A stretch of 64,000 nt of DNA, taken from Brachynemurus nebulosus. Taxonomy: Eukaryota > Arthropoda > Insecta > Neuroptera > Myrmeleontidae. How positions within the stretch are numbered: the first letter of the stretch is position 1; each line of letters begins with the position of its first letter. Below are positions 28,105-39,298 of the stretch, one piece after another. Below the pieces are notes generated by a model, which did not search any database, was not told where the DNA came from, and worked only from the letters and a program-made list of their open reading frames with translations. Location: NCBI GenBank assembly GCA_035578155.1, contig JAPWDM010000005.1:21698877-21762876 (forward strand), read 5' to 3'. Made by a program: the position numbers and the translations under genes.

Positions 28105-28821
28105 GTCCAGGAGGTATCGGCGCATGAGTACCGAAAACTGTTCTACCTCAATTTTTTTATGCGATCCTGTTCAAATTGCCCTACTGATGATATAAATGCA
28201 TGTTGCCATGGGGCAACCTGGGACCATATTGATTAAACTGAAATTGTTTAAACAATGGCAAGAAATTGTTATTTTTCAACCGGACAAATTTTTTTTATAT
28301 TCTTTATTGAAATACAAATAAAAGAGGTCCTATGACTTTTCACGATAAAGTTAATATTTTTAGAGATATGAATTTATCGTGAAAAGTCATAGGACCTTTT
28401 TTATTTGTATTTCAATAAAGAATATAAAAAAAAATGTCCGGTTGAAAAAATACTTAAAGGTAAGCGACGCATACCTACTTGTGAGCGCGCGAAATTAACA
28501 ATTAAAAAACGGGTATAAACAATGAAATTTTTTAAAATCTCTATTAAGGATATTATTAACTATTGTATGAAGAATTAAAAAAAAAATATTATTTATGTTT
28601 TATTTATTTTTTTAATATATTTTTTTATTTGTATTTCAATAAAGAATAAAAAAAATTTGTCCGGTTGAAAAATAACAATTTCTTGCAATTGTTTAAACAA
28701 TTTCGGTTGAAACAATATGGCCCCGGGTTGGCCCATGGCAACATGCCCCATTTGAACAGAATCGCATAAAAAAATTGAGGTGGAATAGTTTTCGGTACTC
28801 GTGCGCCGATACCTCCTGGCC
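28105..28821. mobile_element. 717-bp foldback with a nested hairpin
   Basis: Outer ends: GTCCAGGAGGTATCGGCGCA at 28105, and a right end whose reverse complement reads GGCCAGGAGGTATCGGCGCA. TA flanks both (28103-28104, 28822-28823). Arms of about 200 bp include CCATGGGGCAAC and TTGTTTAAACAAT in mirror order. Inside lies a second, almost perfect hairpin at 28273-28449. Part of the outer right arm (GTATTTCAATAAAGAAT to CCGGTTGAAAAA) therefore occurs twice, at ~28405 and ~28625, showing an internal segmental duplication. It has no coding sequence. Confidence 0.8.
28273..28449. repeat. Near-perfect internal hairpin, ~76-bp arms
   Basis: The left arm runs from TTTTTCAACCGGACAAAT through GAGGTCCTATGACTTTTCAC; the right arm is its reverse complement. 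They are separated by about 23 bases. Arm identity is close to complete, implying a recent event or gene conversion. Confidence 0.8.
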
Positions 28822-28823
28822 TA

Positions 28824-29449
28824 ACTCGAAAAGTTCATACCTTCGAAACAAAAAAAATTAAAAAACAACGTTCCAAAACTTTAGCAGTGTTTTTCTCGAA
28901 AATAACTTTTTGGTAAATAACTACCAATTAATTTCGTATGCGTTGTTACATTTGTAGTATTATTAAGGCGAAATAGGAACGGATCATATTGAACTTTGCA
29001 AATTCTGCTCGCGCGAACTGTACCTATTGTTTATACATGTATATTAATATCTATCTACAGGCATAGCCGCGTATTTAGTTATTGTGTGTTTTATTGTATC
29101 TCCCACTAACAAGAAAAATTATTTAATATGTGCTTTGTTTGCTTTCCCAACTTTACGTTATTTATTGTATGTTGTGAAACGTATTTCAAAAATTATTGAA
29201 TATAAACAGGATGGATTTTTAGTGTTTGGTCTATTGTAATCGAATGAAATATCCTTGAGAAACCAGGAGCGTGGCTACCGCGGTAATAACTGTAACTATG
29301 ATACAGATCCACCAAGCTACCGAAATCCCCAAAAGGCCCCCCCCGTCTATTTTCAGCATATATGGTAATGTCGGAAATCCTTACAAAAATTAATTTAATA
29401 TTTGTTGCCTTAATTTGGCGCGAAAACGTTCATTAAACTATCAGTTACG
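28824..29449. other. Spacer, no gene seen
   Basis: It contains a short GC-richer stretch around 29265-29345 with a run of C residues; no function can be assigned. Confidence 0.35.
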
Positions 29450-29452
29450 TTA

Positions 29453-30016
29453 TAGTAGCACTACACTCTCGTCGAGGCAACACGAGGCGACGCGAGGCCG
29501 AGAGTATAGTTGATGCTCTCGTGTTACCTCGCCTCGCCTCGTCAAGCCTTGCCTCGCCTCGTCAGGTCTCCGATCTGAGTCGGTTTTTTGCCACAAGTCA
29601 AAGGACACGAGACACGAGGTGAGGCGATCAACTAACTACACTCTTGCATATATTCGTGTGTTGATATTGCATATGTTGCATATCTGCGTACTATTATGTT
29701 TTTATACATAACCTAAAATCATGCCTTAAATTTACAAAAACGTTATTTTAAACTTTTTTGTGTAATATTCATGAAGAAAATTATAGGATTCAACAGTACA
29801 TAGAACTGCAGCAGCAGTTATTTGAATCCATGTCACCGACATCACCCATCTTGTCCATCTATGATTGACATTTCAAACTTAACGAACGCGTATGAGCAGT
29901 ATGAATAACTGAATAATGAGCGAGAGTGTAGACGGTACATACTCGTGTTGTCTCGCCTCGTCAAAACCTCGACGAACGTCTCGTCGAGGCGACCTCGCGA
30001 GAATGTAGTGCTACTA
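29453..30016. mobile_element. 564-bp CG-rich Harbinger-like MITE with TTA duplication
   Basis: Ends: TAGTAGCACTACACTCTCG on the left; TAGTAGCACTACATTCTCG when the right end is reverse-complemented. TTA is duplicated at 29450-29452 and 30017-30019. A 3-bp TTA duplication is typical of PIF/Harbinger (Tourist-like) MITEs. Each arm carries dense CGAGGCGAGGC-type words (CCTCGCCTCG in the opposite orientation), making the arms much richer in CpG than the surroundings. The interior is AT-rich and non-coding. Confidence 0.82.
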
Positions 30017-30019
30017 TTA

Positions 30020-32398
30020 CACTCTCTAAATAGTAATATGTATTTTGCAATGACGAAAGAATATAATATATTATGATGTATTATAAGAGGACCTGTAACA
30101 ACATTGTTTTATTGAAGCAAAAGTTATGCAATTACTAGACAGTGGCGGCAACAAAATTAAATGTTTATATCTACATGCATATATCATACTTTACATATAT
30201 AAATGTAATGTAATTTATCTATACCAATCAAGTTTCAAGCCTCTGTGTACACACTGAATACCGTGAAATAAGAAAATGTTATTTTTGAATTCCAGGATTT
30301 CAAAATAAATTCTGTCAGTTCAGGGTTAAATCTCATAATGTAAAAGCTGAATTCGGGCATTTTCCTTTTAATTCGGGATCCTTTAGGAACTTAAAATTAC
30401 ATAAAATGTTACTGCTTAACGTATATACGCATATTAAGTATATTAGTACATGTGCAAATAATTTTTTAAATAGTCGCCATTGTTTTTAAATAATAACCAA
30501 AATCGACAGATTCACACATATTTTACAAAAAAAATTTTAATATTATGTCTAAAACTATATGAAAATACGGTCAATTCTTTAAAAAACGAGTTTAAAAAAT
30601 TTATTATGATGAGGAATATTGGAAATTTTTGACATTAAACTAAATTAAAAGCAAAATTATATGTCTATTAATAAATGTCAAAAAGAAACTTACGGTGAAA
30701 TGTTATTCTTTCGAGTTCTTTTCTGACGTAATTTTTACTTCCGTAAACCGAACAAGTTGCCATAATAATTTCTTTGAAAAATTTAAAGAAAAATGTATTT
30801 AAAAAAATAAAAATAGCTATTTTTTTACAAGACAATTTTTTTACTTGCACTTACCAATATGGCGTTTTTCAGCTTCAATTTTATTTGTAAAACCTAAGGC
30901 ATCTTAGACAAAGTTTGTCTTTTCTTATGGGGTGCGTAATATATATTTCTGTAAAATATAAATTACAGGTCCTTTCATTTCTAATGTCTATGGTATTTTG
31001 TAACTAACAATAAGAAAAATAAATTTTTATTTTCGTTATAACTAGGAAACGAAATTCTTTATTTTTTTAGATTAATTAAATTTAGGTTAATTTATATACA
31101 GTTATAAGTATTTGATTAGAGTATAAAATCACCGATCAAAGCATAAGAAAATGTAACGTCACTGCCCATTTCTAATTAGGTAGTTAGTAGCTAAAAGAAA
31201 TTATAAAAAATAATAATAGTTAGGATGAATTAGCATAATAATTTTTTTTTTTTGTTATGTATTAAGAATTTTCCTTAAAAATTATTGTTTTGATCATTTT
31301 AGCTTGTGATACTGTCAAATAGAATACCTCACTAATCAATAATATACCGAAAAGGCCACAATTTTTCATTCCCTATTTGTTGATAATTAATATACCGTTA
31401 AACAACCTAACTTTATCATAATTTGGTCAAAACGTTGGAAGTTCAAACATTTTGGAGTGTTCTACAGCCAAATATGTCCGATACCAAAAATCAAAAATTT
31501 TTCAAAATTTTTTTACACCATGGCAAAGAACGGAAAAAATCACATAAAATACGTTTTTAAATCATTATCCTATATAAGCGAGTTTTCGAAAAAACTGATT
31601 TTTGAAGACGGAAATTCGCTTTTTTATGTAACATGCTGCAATGTAGATATATTTACATTATGCACTTTAATGGACATTTTTTTAAGAACCGCGTAAGAAA
31701 GTCGTACAAAAAGATGGCATAAATAGAAGTTATATTGTGTTTCAGATATTCAAATAAAACATTTTCTTCTAGTTTCGTAATTTAAAATTTTCATTTCTAT
31801 TTTCCAAAATTTCTATGCAATGTAAGATTGTTTAACTTTCCAATTGGTTAATAATAATAACTACAAATATCTACAAAATATGTATATGCATACGATACCG
31901 AATACCGTTCATGACTCTAGTATACATAAATAGTTAACAAATTCCCTGCAGACATAAACTTGTTTTAAGTTTTATCATTGGAAATTGTACATGTAGTGGT
32001 AGCTCCTAGCTCATAACTCGCAATATTTGTTATGTTCCCAACTGAATAAATTACTTATTTAGCTACCCATGTAAAAGTGAGTTGAGATTTGTATACACAT
32101 GAGTGAGGTTAACTTACAAAACAAATCACTTTAATCTCTTCACTGTGAGCTCTATATATATAGAGCTCAGTTCAGTCTGGCGGGATATAAACGGCGATAC
32201 ATTGATTCAATTAAATCCAAATTTAAGGTCAAATATATTATGTTAAATGATTTTATTGGTAAACATCAAATAACTTGTTACGACATGTACAGAGTGACCA
32301 TTTTTATAGGGTACCGAAGAAACTATATTGGAACCCCATATAGTCATATCCCTATAATTTCTTGACAATTTTTCAAAACGTACTTTAAATTGTTCATA
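30020..32398. other. AT-rich spacer, no gene seen
   Basis: Frames at 30668-30850 and 31457-31696 are not recognisable. The block ATTTTTTTACACCAT near 31507 resembles one near 13650 on the other strand, a weak sign of an old dispersed repeat. A palindrome GAGCTCTATATATATAGAGCTC sits near 32147. Confidence 0.35.
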
Positions 32399-32400
32399 TA

Positions 32401-33594
32401 CCGTCACGTGGGATAAGTTTGGCCCTTACGGGTAACATTGGCCCAAATCTTGACAAAAGACTGATTTACTATCAGTTAGCAAATACAGCTATCAACAGGT
32501 AGCAGCACTGACTATACTCGAATGCGTCAATTAAGATTGATTTAATTCCATCTTTTGTCACTGCTCAGTGCTGCTCCAACTTCACCGTTACTTCTTGTAA
32601 ATGTTTTGTTGCAAATCAACTTTTGTTTACACATCCAGAACTACTTAAGATTTTTAATTGCTAAGTGTATAACAGCTTTCATTTAATATATATTCAAATT
32701 TTTTTTCTGATACTTACCTTGTTTATTTGTAAAATGTGATTTTGTAAGCTGGGGTAACTTTGGCCCAAGTATTGGGGCAAGATTAGCCCAACATCGAGTC
32801 TGATGGAATTAATGAAACCTTCTCAGATCTTGAAGAACGCATTCAAGATCATGAAGTCCCTCTCAATTCTTCAGTTTTTATCGACCCGTCGGAGTTTGCC
32901 TTTGACAATTTTGTGGTTGTGAATTGTAATGGACAAAAGTACCCTGGAAGGAGTGTATGTCTTACTAGCAATGGCCCTACGGTTGAGTGCATGGAGGAAA
33001 AGCTCAAATGCTGGGGGTGACCCGAAAAGAAAGACACGTTTTCTTATAACTACTGTAAAATACCCCCACCAAAAATGACTTCAAAACGAAATCAGTTCTT
33101 CGACGAGAACTGGATGTGTTTTTGATATAGTATTTTTGTTCACATTTTTAGTATTTAAACAAAGAGTATCGTATAACATGTATATTTACATAAAAGAAAT
33201 ATCTTGAAAATACATGCTTATTACTTTTTGTAAAATGTTAAGTTTCACTTTATCAGATCCCCAACTTATTGGACACTATACCTACTTACATACAACCACA
33301 ATTAAAAGTGTCTAACATTGTTCCAAATCATATTTGGCCTTAATTACTACGGGCATTTTATATTCGGGACAATGTTACCCCCAATAAAGACAAGATTGTC
33401 CCAAATTTTCAGAAAATCTTAAAATGAAAATAAATAAGTTCTAAGTTTAAAATAACCAATCAATATATACTTTGAAATATGCAGAGTTCAATAGCAAATA
33501 GTAAAAGGAAGTTAGCTAAATATATTATATGAGAAATATAAGGCAGTTTATGTAAAAAACGCAAAAAATGGGCCAAACCTACGTCAAGTTACGG
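32401..33594 (+). mobile_element. 1.19-kb TA-flanked transposon with transposase remnant
   Basis: Ends: CCGTCACGTGGGATAAGTTT followed by GGCCC on the left; CCGTAACTTGACGTAGGTTT followed by GGCCC when the right end is reverse-complemented. TA flanks both (32399-32400, 33595-33596). Additional TTTGGCCC-like words occur at 32750-32790. It holds the decayed transposase C-terminus at 32793-33125. The CCGT start and TA flank are shared with the elements at 5573 and 52754. The TA target fits Tc1/mariner-pogo type transposition. Confidence 0.8.
32793..33125 (+). pseudogene. Decayed C-terminal part of a transposon protein (possibly pogo/Tigger-like)
   Basis: A single reading frame runs ~110 codons with one in-frame TGA at 33018-33020. 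It contains FVVVNCNGQKYPGR, then CMEEKLKCWG, the stop, then PEKKDTFSYN and PPKMTSKR. From memory, transposon proteins of this kind have W-G-W-P followed by KKD and a PP-K-SKRG ending; here the second W appears changed from TGG to TGA and the C-terminus is cut short. No DDE catalytic core remains upstream. It lies inside the 32401-33594 element, so it is a relic of that family's own protein. The domain family needs a profile search to settle. Confidence 0.55.
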
Positions 33595-33596
33595 TA

Positions 33597-34948
<1,352 letters not shown>

Positions 34949-34950
34949 GG

Positions 34951-35212
34951 AACTTACCCTTAAAAAGATGCTTGGAAATTGAAAAAGTGACCACGAGCGT
35001 TCTACTGGCTGGTTTTTTTTTTAAATCGATGTAGAATTTAAAATAAAATATAAAATTCGAATACTATTTTTTGATTAAACCACGGCTTCAGTGCTAAAAA
35101 TTGATAAAAATAAATAATTTGACAAGTATTCTTATAAATGTTTGATATTAGTCTACGTATTCATTCTAAACTATCATATTTGTCAATAGTTTTTTCTCTC
35201 TCTAAAAAAATG

Positions 35213-35276
<64 letters not shown>

Positions 35277-35714
35277 TTGTGCTTGTAGAATACTAGAATA
35301 CTACTAATACAAAATTTGTAGATGTACCTATTAATTATTTACTTAGATGTACTTATTATTTACTATTATTTTCATTAATTTCAACTTTTCACAGTGACGC
35401 CAGTATTTGATAAAAAAAAATTCGTCAAATGCGTGTTTTTGACACGCACTAAGTAAAATCATCTCAGTGAAAGTGTTAATTTATGATTTTTTGTTAACTC
35501 TATCGTTGTTAACTCTACAGCCCTCTTGCGTTTATTCAATATAGATGTACAACTCAATAATTATTTAGTCACACAACCGTATTAATATGTCATCTTCGAT
35601 GACATAAAAATAGTCTTGGAATTTTTTATTCATTTTTAAATTTTGAATCGATTAAAAGAAAAATCAGTCACTAGAACGCTCATGGTCGCTTTTTGTTAAA
35701 AATTAGGGTTAAGT
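34951..35714. mobile_element. ~764-bp inverted-repeat element
   Basis: The left region carries GTGACCACGAGCGTTCTACT; the right region, reverse-complemented, carries GCGACCATGAGCGTTCTAGT. Both arms extend outward to AACTTACCCT/AACTTAACCCT and inward to a TTTTAATCGAT-like block. The exact ends and target duplication are not clear. An (AT)n tract lies inside at 35214-35274. Confidence 0.55.
35214..35274. repeat. (AT)n microsatellite, ~61 bp
   Basis: An uninterrupted alternating AT tract inside the 34951-35714 element. Confidence 0.95.
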
Positions 35715-36955
35715 TTTTACTCTACTATACATGACCAAATGATACACTGTTTTGACAACTAATACACCAAAACATAAACAACTCGCTCTCGGCCTAGGCC
35801 AATAGGTGCGAAAGTTCGACAGCGACCACAAGTGGTCTGTTGCAGAATACATAATGTATTATAGATAACATCGAACGCTCTGATACCGATGATAATTACA
35901 CAGAGAACCAGTCGTGTTTGTATACCTTATTGGTGTACGTTTCATACGGAATTATTAACGTTGTACAGCCAGGTTTCAATTGACATCTTACACCGTGAAT
36001 GACCGTGAACGGGTTAATTTGAACTTAATTATTAATTTTATCAGTATATTATGAAACGGTTAAGTCAACTTTCGATAAACCTTCTGGGCTTTTTTTTCTT
36101 TTGTTTTTCATCATGAATCGTATTGTTTTTAGGACTGCTCTTTTATTAAACACCAGATAGTTATACCAAGCGTGGGATGATCGTTTGGTTTTATTATGCT
36201 ACAACACAGTTTTAGATAAAATTTATATTAAAACGGAACTCATTTTGGCGAAAAATGCCGCTGGACACCGCTGAGATACTTAAATTTCGTTAATAGTTTT
36301 ATTATACTTGATTTTGTCTTTTTATTGTTTTGTGCATAAAAATGTTACAATTAATAGCTTTATGGTCGGCACTAAGTGTACCTATAATTTTGACTTGAAC
36401 AGTATTCCTCACTAAAACGCTCTATATATGTAATGGGTCTCTTTGAAGTTGAGGTATCATTCCATCACTAAAATGATGAGTCAAGCATATTGTATATCGA
36501 CGCCTACGTCTCGTACAGGTTTATCAAAATTTACATTCAATAAGGGCGCTACTGTAATACTGTATTCGACTATGTTTAAAATTTTTGTCAAATGTTAAAT
36601 AACTATAAACTATCATTACATGTGTTTCATTTTAATGATAAAACGTGAAAGTGTTTGGTAATTATGTAGAAATTTTATTTTGAACATCATTAATTTTCAA
36701 AAACTCAACGCAAATGTTCAGATTACTGAAAACGCACCATTACTTGAAAATGACGTAACATTTTTAAACAAACATTTCGATTTTGATAATTTTTATCGGC
36801 GAAGTAAAATTGTGTTTTTTTGGTTTTCGAGACTACTAAAGTAGCGAAGGCATTGTAATCACTTTTGAAATTAAAAATTTTTTTCTTTCAAAAACAAAAA
36901 TTTGCACGCATATTTTACATTTTAGAGCTTTCTGAACCATTTTGATTCCGTGTCT
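35715..36955. other. AT-rich spacer with a dispersed repeat
   Basis: No gene was found. The block ATTGTAATCACTTTTGAAAT near 36850 resembles one near 59110 and leads into the TGTC-rich repeat below, so an old interspersed repeat covers the end of this stretch. Confidence 0.35.
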
Positions 36956-37420
36956 ATCTACCGGTCCGGCTGTCTGTCTGTCTGTGTGTCGCCAGATGGC
37001 ACCAGAAGGTATAACTTCTTAGAGTGCCTATAATAAATAGAGTGGTGACATGTGTGCTGAACACTGATTGGTTCCGGCCTTTTGCTATCCAAAGTTTTTG
37101 TAAAATACATTGGAAATAAATTAAATGTTAACAAAACCTATTTAGTTTAACTTAGAAAGAATAATTAAATTAAAAATTTGTAATCGTTCATTAATTCATA
37201 ACTTATTAACAATAATTATGTACTCAAAAATATTTACTCAAACATGTGATAATTAATTTTGAAGTTTTCCGCTCTGTTATGGATAGAAAATGTATGAGAT
37301 GTCACGACTCTATTTATTATAGGGACTCTATAACTTCTGAACTGTTCGATTGTTTTAATGAAATTTTCAGAAAATATGTGATTTGATTCCTAATTTGTCC
37401 TCTACGATTTTATCGCAATC
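36956..37420 (+). repeat. Helitron-like repeat fragment with (TGTC)n, split by a MITE
   Basis: A CTGTCTGTCTGTCTG run followed, after removing the MITE at 37020-37330, by TTTTAATGAAATTTTCAG. This order matches the CTGTCTGTCTGTCTG, GGATTTTAATGAAATTTGG arrangement at 53769-53830. It is a diverged member of the same dispersed family. Confidence 0.45.
37020..37330. mobile_element. 311-bp MITE with 8-bp target duplication
   Basis: Ends: TAGAGTGCCTATAATAAATA and, reverse-complemented from the right, TAGAGTCCCTATAATAAATA; both continue GAGTSGTGACA. TAACTTCT is duplicated exactly at 37012-37019 and 37331-37338. An 8-bp duplication fits hAT, P or Merlin type elements, but the TAGAG terminus is not a classic hAT end, so the superfamily stays open. 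It is non-coding. Confidence 0.85.
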
Positions 37421-37648
37421 ACAATAATAATAGCTAGGGCGCGACCATGAAATTCCATTAAATGTCGATATCTTACTTGCTACTACTTACTACTACTTAC
37501 TAGTTCCACCCACACTTCCACACTTCGCTCAAATTTTAATTTTCAAATTAAAGTTTTGAGTTTACAAAGATTGACATTGACATTTGTTTGTCTTCAAATC
37601 GTGACGTCATTACAGTGAGCTGGATTTCGCGCCAACTTCTTCATTTAA

Positions 37649-38529
37649 GGGGGACCACTACTGTGACATCTTTAAAAAAAAAAAATTAGAAATTTTGTCT
37701 ATACCTTTAAAAATAACATACTAAAATTTCAAGTGCATATCTCAAATAGTTTTTGAGTTACCGCCATCCAAACAGCGGATTCTGATTTTCATTGTTAACT
37801 TTGAGGTTTTGAGAAATGTATGAAAGTTGATAGCACGTTGATAGACGTAGCTGCCAGTCACATGTTGTGGAGCAGCTAGACCCTGGCATATTTAAACGAC
37901 TCATCTAGTTTTACTATGACCGTTATAGTGAGTACATCGTAAATAATTTTAGTAAAAATTCTCAGTGATTAAAACTAAAAGGTAAGGTAAAAAAAAACTA
38001 CATTTTTCAAATTTGCTGCAGTTATAACTCGAAGACAAATCATCCGATCGATCTGATTCTTATCGCAGCTTCTTTTGTATATGTTTTTTCGTGCCATGAA
38101 CCTCCAGTTTTCCGATCGAATAAAATATGTAATTTTTGCAGGCCAAAAGTCATCAAATTTTCGCGCAAAATAATTTAAAACTTTTTTTTTAAAAAGTCCA
38201 CCATTTTGTTAAATTTCAACTTTTTTTTTGATTAAGGTTCATGACACGGGCAATACCTTCTAGTTTAATAGGCTTTTTGGTTTCTTTGATTTCAGGTACT
38301 GTGAAGGTCGCTGTCACTGCAGCAGTGGCGGAATTTTTTTTTTTGGAGCCTTGGGGGATCGCGAATAACTCAGTGAATTTTCAATTTTTTGGTCCAAAAA
38401 TTTTATCATGAATTTATTATATATCAACGAATATATCCTTAAAATATTAAAACATTCCATACGATGTGTTTTTCTTTAAAAAAATTCCCGAAAATCACCT
38501 TTTTTAGGCGATCACACTAGTGGTCCCCC
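37649..38529. mobile_element. 881-bp TTAA-flanked element (piggyBac-type target)
   Basis: Ends: GGGGGACCACTACTGTGAC on the left; GGGGGACCACTAGTGTGAT when the right end is reverse-complemented. TTAA is present at 37645-37648 and 38530-38533. TTAA duplication is the hallmark of piggyBac elements, though the GGGGGACC terminus is unlike the classic CCC start. No open frame is present, so this is a non-autonomous copy. Confidence 0.78.
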
Positions 38530-38533
38530 TTAA

Positions 38534-39298
38534 AGTTGTAAAGTTATTTTTTGATAATTTTTTCAGAATCTACGAACACAATCAAAATTTCTAAAAAAAA
38601 ACCGATTTTACATTTGTTCGCGAATTGATCTGAAATTCGCGATGAATTGCTACGTATTTACCGGGACGTGAGTACATAATATTTATTGTTGTTGTCTGTC
38701 TAGGTGCATGATTTTAACCGCACATCAATATTCAAAAAACAGACAACCCTAATGGTGTTTGGATGTAACACATGTACACAAGAAACACAACAAAAGGTAT
38801 GAGGTTGTTTCAAACAACAAACAGCAAACAAAAAATGTTTGTAAAATAAAAAAACCAGGCATTCCTGGCTGTTCTGCCACCATCCTGTTCGCTTGAACAA
38901 TACACTTGTGGGTACAACACATATACATACATACGTTTGCAAGGAAAAAAGCAAAAAAAAAAAATACCCATAAAAAGTCAGTGCATACGAATGGTCGTAC
39001 ACGCCATTCGGGGAGGGCAAGACGGGGACCAAAAAAAAAAAAAATAGAACTCGAAAAAGGTTGTTATAATTGGTAAAAAAAATGTTGAATATTTTTACCA
39101 TAAATATGTATGAGTAATTTTATTATCTGTACTTTCTTTTTAATTATTTTTTTTATTGTAAAAATAGATGATGTGATATTAAGTTGCCCATAGGTACTTT
39201 ATTAAAAAGTATGCAATATAGTATAATAAAAAGTTGCTTACAAATTCAAAAAATTGAAAGTGTCCTTCATACCAGATAATTTATGCGACTGTCTTCTC
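38534..39298. other. Spacer, no gene supported
   Basis: The 133-codon minus-strand frame (38700-39101) is Phe/Val/Cys-rich and crosses poly-purine runs. I recognise no domain in it and treat it as chance. Confidence 0.35.

Noticed and set aside
29453..30016. CpG island promoter
   Set aside because: The CpG density is confined to mirror-image arms of a TTA-flanked MITE, and no gene starts nearby.
38700..39101. 133-codon minus-strand frame, among the longest in the window
   Set aside because: No recognisable domain, Phe/Val/Cys-rich, crosses several long A runs; no supporting context such as splice sites or a paired element.
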